Assembly: GCA_947184155.2 (NCBI GenBank)
Contig: CAMXCT020003680.1
Coordinates: 186,001-250,000 of the forward strand
Direction: 5' to 3'
Origin: Cladocopium goreaui
Lineage: Eukaryota; Sar; Dinophyceae; Suessiales; Symbiodiniaceae
DNA: 64,000 bases
The notes beneath the pieces are model-generated. The model had not been told where the DNA came from and did not search any database. It was given only the letters and a program-made list of their open reading frames with translations. A program made the position numbers and the translations under genes. The first letter of the stretch is position 1, and the number at the start of each line of letters is the position of its first letter. This document shows, piece by piece, positions 31,985 through 43,599 of the stretch.

Positions 31985-34305
31985 ATCACTGAGTTTGACG
32001 AAGCTGTTCCAGTGGCTCACCATCAGGCAAACGGTGCACCAGAGGTCACAGTGCAGATTCTTGCAACAGATTGAAGACCGTGTTGCAAGTGGAAAAGCAA
32101 TCTTCAGTTGCCTTCATCCAGTTTGGGCTTTGGTTCATGCAGGTTGGTTACAAACCGTTTTGTGGTGAATGCAGGGCAAACAGCATACGAGCGTGGAAAT
32201 GACAGGTTCTACACTGGTAAAGTTGCCATGTTTGGTGAGGATGTTTTGGGATACTTGCGTGTTGACAATGGTGTTTTTCTTTCAAGAAGCATTCGGCGCA
32301 ATGCCATCCCATTCAATTTGCATCGCCTTGGTGAACTTGAGAACTATCCATGGGAGTTTGGACTTGCTGCATTGGGCAATGGATTTGTTCACAGCAAAAG
32401 GGAAACACACGCTCTGCAGCCTAACGCTGCATTGCATCAGCAAGTGACCCACCATCAGCTGCACATGGACAAAAACGACTTGCAGATACCGGATTTTCTT
32501 TGCTGGCATCTACGTTTTTGGTTGATGACTTTACGTCAGGTGAGCACGCACCCAAAACTCCAAAGCTTTCTGATGAAGCCAAAGAAAAACGTTTGAATCA
32601 GTTGGCCAGCACCGTGACCAGCACAGACCTTCCCTTGTACGAACATGAGGATGAGCCAGTTTCTTTCAGCTTCCAAGATGATGAGCTTGACACACTGGAG
32701 GAATATGAGCTTGGTTTCAACGACAGTGAGTACTACTGTACGATGATCAAGCACTGACAGATGAAGCAGTTTTGCAGCCGCTCACATTTCCCTTCAGCAA
32801 GTGCGAACCCAATGTAGATTAACAAGAACTCATGCGTCTTGATGCGTTGGCTGATGCACTAGAGATCAAGCGTTTGACTGGTATGCATGTTCTCACAGAT
32901 GCCAGTGCTCGATCTCGTCGAGTAGTGGTATAATGCCCGTCTCAGGACCGTGCATAGGCAGCTAGCCGCGGATCGATTCCCCCCGGGTACGGGGCCGCGA
33001 TCGTGACGTGGTAGACGAGTAAGTCTCAATACACCGCGACCCGCCGAAAGGCACAGGGCGCTGGTCAAAAAAAACAAAAAACAAATAAAACAAATCTCAC
33101 AGATGCCAGTGCTATGCCAGCAGATGCAAAGATCCTTTCAACCTGGATTGTGCGTACCTGGCGTGAAAAACTGAATGGCGAGGGCCAACCAGTGTGGCTA
33201 GGCAGGTCACGATTTGTGGCCCGAGAATTTGCATGGATGGATGGTGTGATTCATTTTTTTCTCCAGCAAGCAGTGCCATAGTTTCAACTTTGCTTCCTAC
33301 AGTTTTTCTTGAGCGCAGGGAACATAAGCAAACAGTCATGTTGAGCATTGATGTGAAAGATGCTTTCCTTACAGTGCAACAGAAAACACCCACCATTGTC
33401 AACTGTCAGATGGCCGATGGAACTGTGGTCAGTTATGGCCTTGGTAGGGTGCTCCCCGGACAGAGAGACGGCAGCCTTTTGTGGCACAAAGATATCACTC
33501 AGCTCTTGCGTGATCAGTTGAGTATGACACCTCACACACCATACCCTTGCATGTTGAAAACACGTGGCAACAGTTGCTTCTTGCTGATCCACGTTGACGA
33601 CATCTTGGTTGTTGGACGTCGTGATTTTGTCATGGAGAAGTGAGTTGGTTGCTTGAAGTCAAAATATGAAATAGCCACGCAGCTGATGGAAAAACCTGGT
33701 GATGAAGTTCATTTCCTTAAGAGAAAAATGACCTTGTTGCCCGATGGACGTCTTACCATCGAATTGTACCACAAGCATGTTCAACAGATGTGCAACCTCT
33801 TGGGATTGAACAAAAGACTTCAAGGTAAAAAGACCCCAGGCCATGCGGATATGGATCAACAGGATGTTTCAGGTGAATTGGCACCAGCTGATGCGAAAGT
33901 TTTTAGGACTTGCGTTGGTGTGTTGCTGTACCTTCGCGCAGATCTTCCTCACTGTCAGCATGTGGTCAGACACCTTGCTACTTACAGTGCCCACGATGAA
34001 AAGCATGACAGTCCTGAAGCATGTAGTTTCATGCCTGGATTGCCATGAAGATGTTTGTCGGTCACTGAAATGGCAAGGACATGCAGCAGGCATCTTTCAC
34101 AAGTACCCGAGCGTATCCGCTATGGAAACCTTGGTTGAGGTCTACACAGATTCAGACTGGGCTTGCGACAAGTCGACACGTGGGTCTGTGTCAGGTGCAA
34201 CGATTTTTTGGGGTTGCTGCTTACTTTACAGTTCATCCAGAACACAAAAGCTTGTGGTGTCACTTTCATCTGGTGAAGCCGAGGTGTATTCTTGTTCTTC
34301 AGGTG
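31985..34305 (+). pseudogene. Decayed copia-type pol (integrase end, RT, first half of RNase H)
   Basis: Coding remnants run through several frameshifts. An integrase C-terminal part is readable at 31985-32250 (NRFVVNAGQTAYERG, GKVAMFGEDVLGY). RT N-terminal sequence appears near 32825-33240 (LTGMHVLTDAS, WREK, FVAREFAW), then the RT palm: LSIDVKDAF (about 33345) and HVDDILVVG (about 33590). RNase H begins with VYTDSDWA (about 34140) and SSGEAEVYSC (about 34270) and then loses its continuation at about 34305. A SINE interrupts RT at 32910-33094. The gene is inactive; the missing end lies in the opposite orientation at 36960-36640. Confidence 0.82.
32891..33113 (+). mobile_element. tRNA-derived SINE with 19-bp target-site duplication
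   Basis: A 185-bp insert (32910-33094) is flanked by exact copies of TCTCACAGATGCCAGTGCT (32891-32909 and 33095-33113). Its 5' part has RNA polymerase III promoter-like boxes: box A around GTGGTATAATGC (32925-32936) and box B GGATCGATTCC (32970-32980). It ends in an A-rich tail (33067-33094). Removing the insert and one repeat restores a continuous RT reading (LTGMHVLTDASAMPADA). These are the marks of LINE-mediated SINE retroposition. Confidence 0.9.
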
Positions 34306-34400
34306 GGTTCGGGGTTCGTCTGTGCACGTCAAAAGTGGGTCGTCTGTGCACGTCAGACGGTTGGTCGTCTGTGCACGTTTTTGTTGTGTGTTTTTGTCAT
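34306..34400. repeat. TCGTCTGTGCACGTC short tandem repeat
   Basis: Three units of about 30 bp, each with GTCTGTGCACGTC, beginning directly where the RNase H reading is lost. A related-looking TGTGCGCGGATGAC array lies at 35728-35838. Confidence 0.8.
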
Positions 34401-34579
34401 TGTATCTCTGTAACATGATTCTTCTTCTAGCTTTTTTTAAAACATCATCACACAACTCATCAAGTTATGGTTTTTTCCTCACATCTCTGTGTGGGGCTTT
34501 TGTTTTTAGGTTTGTATTCCTTGCCTTCTCCTCCTTCTCCTCCTGAGTTGCTTCTTTCTCTCTCAACTTCACTCAAGTT

Positions 34580-34985
34580 GTCTCACACAATGCACACATT
34601 TCATCTCACACAACTCCTCTCATCTCACAAGTCACACAACTCATCTCACACAACTCATCTCACTCAACTCATCTCACACAACTCAACTCTCTCAAGAGCC
34701 GCTTTCGTGTGGCATTTGGTGGAGCTGCTTCGTGTTCTCTCACTGAACTTCACCCAAGTTCTTTCACACAACTCATCTCACAACTCACACAACTCATCTC
34801 ACACTACTCCACTCATCTCACAACTCACACAACTCATCTCACGTATTTCCGCTCATCTCACAACTAACACAACTCATTTCACACAACTCCTCTCATCTCA
34901 TAAGTCACACAACTTATCTGACACAACTCATCTCTCACAACTCATCTCACACAACTCAACTCACTCAAGAGCTGCTTTCGTGTGG
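34580..34985. repeat. ACAACTCATCTCAC minisatellite
   Basis: Degenerate CACACAACTCATCT units. A CAAGAGC(C/T)GCTTTCGTGTGGCATTTGG block occurs twice (about 34694 and 34965), so there is a larger unit of about 270 bp. Confidence 0.9.
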
Positions 34986-34992
34986 CATTTGG

Positions 34993-35700
34993 TGAACATG
35001 AACCTAATTAACTCACCCCACCCCACCGGTAACTGATCATGAAAGAGCTGTGCCTGTCTCTGCTCTACGGGAAGAAAGATGATGAGGTTGCTGTGCCTGT
35101 GTGTGCATAGGAACATGAACGTTATCATCCCACCCCACCCCACCCCACCCCACCCCAAGGGTAACTGATCATGAAAGAGCAGTGCGTGTAAGTGCTCTAC
35201 AGCAAGAAAGATGATGAGGTTGCTGTGCGTGTGCAGGCATAGGAACATGAACCTTATTAACTCACCCCACCCCACCGGTAACTGATCATGAAAGAGCTGT
35301 GCCTGTCTCTGCTCTACGGGAAGAAAGATGATGAGGTTGCTGTGCCTGTGTGTGCATAGGAACATGAACGTTATCATCCCACCCCACCCCACCCCACCCC
35401 CCCCACCCCCCACCCCCCCCCAAGGGTAACTGATCATGAAAGAGCAGTGCGTGTAAGTGCTCTACAGCAAGAAAGATGATGAGGTTGCTGTGCGTGTGCA
35501 GGCATAGGAACATGAACCTTATTAACTCACCCCACCCCACCGGGAACTGATCATGAAAGAGCTGTGCCTGTCTCTTCTCAACAGCAAGAAAGATGATGAG
35601 GTTGCTGTGCCTGTGTGTGCATAGGAACATGAACGTATATCCCACCCCACCCCACCCCATCCCACCCCCCCCAACCCCACCCCACCCCCCCGCCCCAACC
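34993..35700. repeat. Higher-order tandem repeat with CCCCA tracts
   Basis: AACTGATCATGAAAGAGC recurs at about 35030, 35162, 35279, 35428 and 35545. Two unit types alternate (GCTGTGCCTGTC and GCAGTGCGTGTAAG), each ending in a CCACCCCACCCC tract, so the higher-order unit is about 250-265 bp. The minus-strand ORFs across it are repeat readings. Confidence 0.92.
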
Positions 35701-35727
35701 CGAAATGGCTGGTTCCCAGCATCAATG

Positions 35728-35838
35728 TGCGCGGATGACCGCTCTTTGTGCGCGGATGACGCGGTTTCTCTGTGCGCGGATGACTCGTTTGCAATGTGCG
35801 CAGATGACTCGCTTTCAATGTGCGCAGATGACGCGTTG
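35728..35838. repeat. TGTGCGC(G/A)GATGAC short tandem array
   Basis: Five units of 18-25 bp sharing TGTGCGCGGATGAC or TGTGCGCAGATGAC. Confidence 0.85.
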
Positions 35839-35981
35839 ACCTTCAGGGGCCTTTGACAGCATTCTTCGTTCCACCTGAGATCCAGTTTCCTCCTCTGAGT
35901 TTGATCTGGCGGGTGTTGCTCTCCACGTCCAAGCGCTCTCGCAACCATATCCACGTTGGTACTCAGTCCTGCACTGGATGC

Positions 35982-36263
35982 TCATAATGCTCCATGTTGC
36001 TGCAACGCCCGTACAAAGCTGTAAGCTCTTTGAGCCTGTGCCAGAATGGTTGGAGTATTGATGCTTCTGTAATTTGGTGAATCCTCATCATCTGATATGT
36101 CACTCATATGTCCAAGTGTCCTCAAAGTGGCACCACGTAGAGATTCCACAGGGGAATGCAAAGCTGATTGCAAACAACGTAGAATGGCCACACGCTCTTC
36201 GTAGCGTCTGCGCCTGTCATGATCAGTTGTACTGTCACGGCGCCTGCTGCAGCGTCCAATCAA
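35982..36263 (-). pseudogene. Possible C-terminal extension of the inverted copia relic
   Basis: A 93-codon minus-strand frame with charged, protein-like sequence (RRRYEERVAILRCL, SDISDDEDSPNYR). It lies downstream of the inverted RNase H piece in the same orientation and could be the end of the same polyprotein or a separate ORF. No domain is recognised. Confidence 0.35.
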
Positions 36264-36386
36264 CCAAGCAACACAGTTGTCAGCTGTTGGTTCTGGGTGG
36301 CTGTATCAAACCTTGTTGTTTCATCAGCACCTGCAGTCTCATGTATGGTTGTATCAGCCGTTGCTGTTGTGTCAACACCTAGATTG

Positions 36387-36960
36387 TCATTCATGACAAC
36401 TGGCTCTGCATCTGGTTCTTTCTTGTGCAGCTGGAACTTGAGGCATGTTCGCAAACAAACGTAAGAAAACAAGACATGCAAATCCAAAGATCAACGTAAA
36501 AATCACGAGCATCTGTGAAGGATTTGAAGCAGTATCCTCACAGCAACCCTTCAGTGAAATCAAAGATGTCAAGCCCAAGACGCTCAAGATCTGCAAAACG
36601 TGATGTTTCTTTTGAAAAATGCCACCAGGATCTTCTGATCCTTCCAATGCTGCTGCAGTTGTATTGAACATTCCAAGCAAAGCCATGAGAGATTTGAGTC
36701 TCCCACAAGGAAGTCTTTTGGTCCCGGAATCTGCCGGGTTCAGGGATCCTGCAATTGCTGCCAAACGCATGTGACCTCCATTGATGTGGTCCTGAAGCCA
36801 AAAAATCTGCATGAGAGATGTCTGACTCTTCCAACTCCCTGACGCAACAAGATTCCACGTGCAGCTCAGCTGTCTGTATGCAGCACTGTCACAACTCTGA
36901 AACCTGTCATCCATGCGATCAGGCGGGCAAGCAGGTATTTGCAGTCCACGCAATCAGAAG
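36387..36960 (-). pseudogene. Second half of copia-type RNase H, inverted
   Basis: Read on the minus strand from about 36960, the sequence gives YLLARLIAWMTG, VLHTDS, a stop (36866-36868), then ARGILLRQGVGRVRHLS. After a frameshift it gives IFWLQDHINGGHMRLAAI, SLNPADSGTKRLP and LKSLMALLGMF. These are the third acidic motif and C-terminal motifs of a copia RNase H, exactly the parts missing from the plus-strand relic that stops at 34305. The frame continues to 36387 with a hydrophobic stretch (LVIFTLIFGFACLVFLRLF). Confidence 0.8.
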
Positions 36961-36969
36961 TCTCCGACC

Positions 36970-39900
36970 CAGATCTATGGGCAGTCCTTCACCACAGAGA
37001 AAATTCAGAAGAAGAAGAAGAAAACGCAATGGAAGACTGATGCTTCCAATGCACTTGAAGCTTTGTTTTTCCATGGCCAGCAGAGCCCTGGGAAAGCTGT
37101 GACGGGTGAGCCTCAGGGTAATTTGGATCTGAGTAAGCCCAATGGACCAGAACATTTACCTTGAGGAAATTAGAGTGTTTCAAAGGTGAATCGAGAGGCC
37201 AGCCCTAAAAAGGGTATTGCAAGTAGTGGCAACTCAATGAAGTCCCCAGCGGCAACGGCCAATCGACACTATAGGAACTTTCAGTTTGAATTTTGGTTGT
37301 GCACATCAAATGATGGCACAAATGCGGGGTGAAACATATTTACCCTTGCTGCACACATGTTTCATAGCAACATGACATGTCAGAGTCACGCAGTTGTCAA
37401 CTCATGCGCAAGACGCACAATTCGAGAAGTATATATTCTGATACGCTTTTGGATCAGAGAAAAATTCAATTGGAAATTGCAGTGAAGTCTGCATGTCTCA
37501 AGTTGCAACGTCGTGAAACGCTCGCGCGCTTTCAGATCCGCCGGGATATTTTTCACGTTTGTTTTTGAGGGATTTGATTTTTGACAATTTTCATGTTTTT
37601 TATTGCACATGTATATACGTAAACCATGTTTATTTGCAAACCGTTATTTTTTAAATCTTTTGCGGAACTTGAATCTATATATATATATATATTAACATCT
37701 GTGTTTTTTCCTTGTGTATGAATTTTTGACTTGTCTATCTGGAAATAACCCGTCCTGCTGCATCAGGTCCACGCACGGTGCTTGATAACATCTTGGAATC
37801 AACTTGTTGGAATTAACTATGCATGTGTTGCTGTTGGGCTCATGTCACTATGGCGCACCATGCAGTTAAAAATTGTTATGAACGTTGGGTGCATCAAAAT
37901 GAAATGCAATCAACTGAAACATGTGTGGGTTTCTTCACGCTTAAAGCCGTCCGGAAAACAAGGCAAACAAATTTATCCTAAATAATGGGGAAACTAACAA
38001 CTGTGATATCCCTTATAAAGTCTGTGCCACTGCTGCATACGAACGCAGTGCCAAACATGTATGGTGCATCTTTTGATTGATTGATTGATTGATGTCCGCA
38101 AGCGGCCTCAGTTGATATTGGCTAGCCGTGATTTAGGGTCGATTGAAATTTTATGTGTCGTTTTGAGGTTTCTCGAAATTTGCTAGATGAATTGAAGCAG
38201 GTGCGGCTTAAATTGGGGAAAAAAATGGACGGAAATAAACAGCGAACAAATATGGGAGGATATGGTTCCTGCAGGATGAAGATTTTTCGCACGTTGTTTC
38301 CATCATCGAAAGTGCAAGGCGTGGGATTTTTTTTGGCACAATATCTGACTAGGTACGAATTTTCAACCTTTTCACATGCAGGCGTGGAACGAAGTGCCAC
38401 GAACTTCGGGAGAGGATGGCAGGCCAAAATTTTTGGTTGCATGAAGTATCGTTTGGTTCCGTAGGCATACACCCAAACAAAATTGTCATGTTTTGCAGTC
38501 AAGGTGGCTATGGTGGACGGCAACTAACTTTGCTCGCTCCAACCAACAATGCGATCAAAAAGGCTGCAGAGGCATGGTGAAGTTGCATCCCGGAAACCCG
38601 GACATTGCAATATTGCAACGTGCCATTTTATTGCAACATATTGCTTGGTAAAAAATGACACATGTACAGATTTGATTTGGCACATTTTGTTTATTTGCAA
38701 AAATGATGCATGGAAATTTGACGAATTTCACACATCAAAATATGCAGGCGAAAAAAACAACAGTGGACTTGTTCTGCAAGATGCCAGAGGCGAAAACAAA
38801 GGACCTGTGATCATGATTAATGAATCAATATTATATACAGTAATCATGTTTTCTATTTTGCCAAACTTAAATCTAGTTGCATGGTTTGCCAACCTTACAT
38901 TTATGTTGTGTTTTGAATTTTATCCATTTTGATTTCAACTATGTTGCTTAGCTGTTGCAGGTTGCAGAAACTATTGCCCATCATGCCGTGACGAACTGGG
39001 TTGTGGACGGATGCAAAACAGTTTGAGTCCTCAAGACAGAGGTCAGATGGCTTCAGATAAACTGTTCTGAGGTGTTTGACAGGTGGCCCCTTTCTGCCCT
39101 TCGAATGCTTGGAACACCTCTGGAGCTCTGAATGTCATAGAGACGAACAATGGAACCCGTGACAACAGTGATTTGTTAGTTGACATATTGTGATAAAATA
39201 TTTTAATATTGTTTTTTTCATTCACACTGTGACTTTGAATTCAACAATTTCAGGAGAGCTTACAATCTCAGAAATTGGTGTTTTTGCCGGGTTCCGAGAA
39301 GCAGAGGAACAACAACTACATTGGACCGCATTTTTTTTCCGTTTGTGAACATGCATAGTCTGAAACTGCACAAAATTCACCAACATGAGGAAATATATGT
39401 ATTCGATGCAAAAAAATGTGAACACTTCGAAATGGGCATGCCAACAAGGCCCAGTGGCGGAAAGGTGAGTGTCAAACTTGTTGGTTCGATGTTTTGGCCT
39501 CAGTGAAACTCAATCAGCATATGCACAGCATAGACTAGTGACTAGTTGCTTCCCGGATATTGACGTCATTGACTCTGAGGCGACCAGTGCGAATAAACTC
39601 TGGTGATATACTTTGCAGAAATGGCCTTCTGCACAAACTTGGGTGAGCCAGCTTAGTTTGGCTTTCAATCTGGTTGCAATAGGATAGGATTACTTGTTCA
39701 CTTCATATTTGATTCAAATTCTTCTCCCAAAATCGTCCGTCGTTCATATTTATTGTTCCTTGGTTTGAAACAGGTTTTAGTTTCATTTTGGGAAGTCTGA
39801 TCGGTTCTTGTGTTCTATTGAGTGTTTGTCATTGAAACGCCCTCTGCTGTTTGGTAGGGACAGGGCATATTGCGTAGGCCCGTGAAATCCAATACAACCG

Positions 39901-40905
39901 GTGAGTCTCACGGGTCAGTGCTGTTAACGTGTTCCGCAATCTTATCAACTGCGCGGCCGTCTATCCTGGCTAAGAACTGCAACGCTCCACTTGCCATAAC
40001 TGTCATAACTTGTATCAGGAAATCCTCCTGTTACTTTCATGAACCATGCACCAGGAGTTCAAGGGGATATGGAACATCAATGCGCGTAGTCACTCGTACT
40101 TTGTTGGTGGTACCTCTTGTAGTTTCGAACCTTGAATGGGTTTGCCGGGAATTCAGTTTCCGTTTTAGGGTAATATGCCTTGACCTGTTCCGCACTTTCA
40201 TGCCAAACAATGTTTGGCATTGTTTATTTGGGCTGACCTACGTCGCTCCTTTCTGCTGTCAGATCATGATAGACCATGGATGTTGTTTTAAATTTGATTG
40301 TATTATCCTGCTCCACCAGATGAAGTCCGAGTTGCGAATTGGCTAAAACGGCTAAACATGGTCTTGCTATGTCTTGCTTCAGGTGTTTACTTGTGTCAGC
40401 CAAGCAAGGATGGCGGGGAGTTGCAAGCAAGGATCTTAGAGACGGTTTGTTCGTGCTCCCTTTCTGGCACGTGGCAGGCAAGGCGTCGGACTGTGTCAGG
40501 TCGGGAAGAGGCGGTTCAGAGGGCAAACGAAGCACAACAGGAAATGCTGAAGGCCGGAGCTTCCAAACAATGAATTGTTGGCAGAAACAATGCAACTCCA
40601 ATGCAATTCCGAAGCAACTCTATGCCTGTTCTTCAAGCCGTGTCATGTCATTGCCAGGACCGGCGTGAGCTAAATGGTAAAGCCCCTGGCAATCAGGAGA
40701 TGTGTTTCAAGTTGTGGTTCAGTCTGGTTGCAGGCTTTTGTCAAACTCTTGAGATCACTTGACTCTACATTCTACATTTGTACTTGTGTTCTAAGGCAAG
40801 ACGTGGGCAGGACCGCCCCCTCCTGGACCTGTTTCCAAGGTGCCGGGCTCTAGTTTTATCCACAGGCACGAAGAATGTTCGGGGATGGTTGCTAACACAG
40901 TTGAC
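36970..40905. other. Mostly featureless region
   Basis: No long coding frame, RNA gene or mobile element is recognised. There is a TATA run (37676-37692) and a TTGA microsatellite (38073-38092). A GCAGGCGTGG / GTGCCACGAAC patch at 38380-38420 recalls the dispersed repeat at 5239. Small multi-exon host exons could be hidden here. Confidence 0.5.
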
Positions 40906-40908
40906 TGC

Positions 40909-41112
40909 TACGCTTCAACTGGCTTCCTGACTTGAGTTTCACGCTTCAACTTGCTTCCTGACTTGAGTTTCACGCTTCAACTTGCTTACTGACTTGAGTG
41001 TCACGCTTCAACTTGCTTACTGACTTGAGTGTCACGCTTCAACTTGCTTACTGACTTGAGTGTCACGCTTCAACTTGCCAACTAACGGACTTGAGTGTCA
41101 CGCTTCAGCTTG
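40909..41112. repeat. ACGCTTCAACTTGCTTACTGACTTGAGTGTC minisatellite
   Basis: About five to six units of roughly 31-36 bp sharing CACGCTTCAACTTGC and GACTTGAGT. The last unit is longer through an inserted CAACTAACG. Confidence 0.9.
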
Positions 41113-41940
41113 CTGGGTGGGGGCCCACAAGATAGCGATGTTCATGCTGTCTTGGTGAAGTTGGGGCATTTATATAGCAAAGTTTTGTTTTTCAACTGTT
41201 TGACTGTTCTGCCTGGGAACACTTTGAAAACTAACAAAAAGCGCAACTGGGAGACCGGGACCCTAGTTTTAGCACATGCGCGCACATGTGGCGCATGTCG
41301 ATGCCCAAAGACAAAGACGGCGAGGCTGTCGCAGCTCGGCGAACCGCCATAGCCCAAGTCGAGGAACAGAAGTTGCATCAGTTGCATCCAGTGGAAAGAT
41401 GTGAAAAGAAGAACAAGTTGAACAGAAGTTGAACAAGGGAGAGGAATTCAAGACTTGATTCAAGACCAGTCGACAAGATCCCTCTTGCATTGGAAAGCTG
41501 AAAGCGCTCTAGAGGGACAGGCGAGGTGCCAAGGAGGATGATAGCTATATAATTTGAAGGGAATGATTCCACACAGTGTCTAGGTTAATTATATTACCAG
41601 CGGTAGCCTTTAACAAGTTTAATTTGAAAGTGTGACGCACCACACGCCCAATTTTTCAGTAGCTTTCAAATGTTTTTGTATTCAGTTTCTTATCAACGGA
41701 AGACTGGGCCTGTAGTGCTATTTTTTTTGCTTTTGTCTCCCTAAGTTCATGTTCAAAGTGAACGCACGATACTTTACATAAACATCCAGAATGTCTCATT
41801 CACATTTGGTCACTATCACAGATTTCGATTTTAACATTCAAATCACGAAAGCTAGCGTCAGCTAGCTGGAGTCTTCTTGCTTTAGCAAGTATTCCGGGGG
41901 CTGCTCAAGGATATCACGTGATTTTTCACGCGAAAGGCCC
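41113..41940. other. Spacer, no gene seen
   Basis: Unique sequence without a supported feature. Confidence 0.45.
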
Positions 41941-41950
41941 CCCCCAACCC

Positions 41951-42039
41951 CACCATCATCAGCATCATCATCATCATCATCGTCATCATCATCATCACCA
42001 TCATCATCATCATCGTCATCATCATCACCATCATCATCG

Positions 42040-42070
<31 letters not shown>

Positions 42071-42072
42071 CA

Positions 42073-42110
<38 letters not shown>

Positions 42111-42158
42111 GTCATCATCATCATCATCATCACCATCATCATCATCGTCATCATCATC

Positions 42159-42189
<31 letters not shown>

Positions 42190-42203
42190 TCGTCATCATC
42201 ATC

Positions 42204-42234
<31 letters not shown>

Positions 42235-42237
42235 TCG

Positions 42238-42268
<31 letters not shown>

Positions 42269-42465
42269 CATCGTTATTGTCAGTGTCATTGTCTTCGCCA
42301 TTGTCATCGTCATCGTCATTGTCATCGTCACCGTCATTGTCATTTTCAGCCGTCATCGTCGTTGTCAGCGTCAGCGTCATTGTCATCGTCATCAACTTTG
42401 TTATCATCATCATCATCATCATCATCCTCATCATCATCATCATCGTCATCGTCATCATCGGCATC
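41951..42465. repeat. TCA/TCG trinucleotide microsatellite
   Basis: About 500 bp of (CAT)n with CGT and CAC interruptions. It reads as poly-His on the plus strand and poly-Asp or poly-Met on the minus strand; these ORFs are repeat artefacts. Confidence 0.97.
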
Positions 42466-42789
42466 AGGTTCGATCCTCCCCGGGTTTGTTTTGGAAAATG
42501 TGTCTATATACTTGCCTTCTTATCCCTGGTCGATGACGCCGTTGTCTTGGGACAGTTGTGTGTGTCTACCTTCTCCTTTTCTGTTGCTTCACATCCAGCG
42601 TCGCAAAAGTTTCCAGGCAAACCTCAGCTACTGCCTGGAAACTATTTCTGGTTGATTTCCTGGTCATCGTCTTCCGTTGAATGCAGAATCTGATAACGAA
42701 GATAACCAAAGGACGCCTTTGATCTTGATTTGGCGGTATTTATCATCCATTTTTCAGGGACCCTGATTTTAGCACATTTAAAGATCACA

Positions 42790-42895
42790 TACATGCATAT
42801 ATATATCTATATATATGTGTGTGTGTCTGTATATGTCTATATGTATGTATATGTCTATGTATGTGTCTGTGTATGTATACTATGTCTCTGTACGT
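42790..42895. repeat. TATATA/TGTATG simple repeat
   Basis: AT and TG dinucleotide tract of about 100 bp before the purine-rich array. Confidence 0.9.
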
Positions 42896-42897
42896 AC

Positions 42898-43560
42898 ACA
42901 ACAGCAACAACAACAACAACAAGACGAACAAGATGAACAAGATGAACAAGATGAACAAGATGAACAAGATGAACAAGATGAACAAGATGAACAAGATGAA
43001 CAAGATGAAGAAGATGAACAAGATGAAGAAGATGAACAAGATGAAGAAGATGAAGAAGATGAAGAAGATGAAGAAGATGAAGAAGATGAAGAAGATGAAG
43101 AAGATGAAGAAGATGAAGAAGATGAAGAAGATGAAGAAGATGAAGAAGATGAAGAAGATGAACAAGAACAACAACGACAACGACCACGACAACAACAACA
43201 GCAACAACAAGAACAAGAACAACAACGACAACGACCACGACAACAACAACAGCAACAACAAGAACAAGAACAAGAACAAAAACAAGAACAATAACAAGAA
43301 CAATAACAAGAAGAACAAGAATAACAAAAAGAACAAGAAGAACAATAAGAACAAGAAGAACAAAAAGAACAATAAGAACAATAAGAACAAGAAGAACAAG
43401 AAGAACAAGAAGAACAAGAAGAACAACAACAACATCATGAACAAGAACAACGACAACTACTACAACAAAAACAACAACAAACATATCATCAACACCAACA
43501 ACAATCACAATAACAATAAGAATAACAATAACAATAACAACAACCACAACCACAGTGACG
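42898..43560. repeat. ACAAGATGA / GAAGATGAA / ACAACAAGA array
   Basis: A strand-biased array with almost no T in its 3' half. It starts with 9-bp AACAAGATG units, passes to GAAGAAGAT-type units, then to AACAAGAAC-type units. A 54-bp block (GAACAACAACGACAACGACC onward) is duplicated near 43165 and 43219. All frames are open, giving Asp/Glu/Gln, Lys/Met and Asn/Lys readings. Confidence 0.95.
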
Positions 43561-43599
43561 ACCACGACGACGACAAAAACAATACCATTGACGCAACAA

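Noticed and set aside
32910-32985. Functional tRNA gene
   Set aside because: The boxes resemble a tRNA promoter, but the sequence has a long unrelated body, an A-rich tail and target duplications, which is a SINE and not a tRNA gene.
35286-35954. 222-codon minus-strand ORF with Ser/Ala/His repeats
   Set aside because: Follows the TGTGCGCGGATGAC and CCCCA arrays; a repeat artefact.
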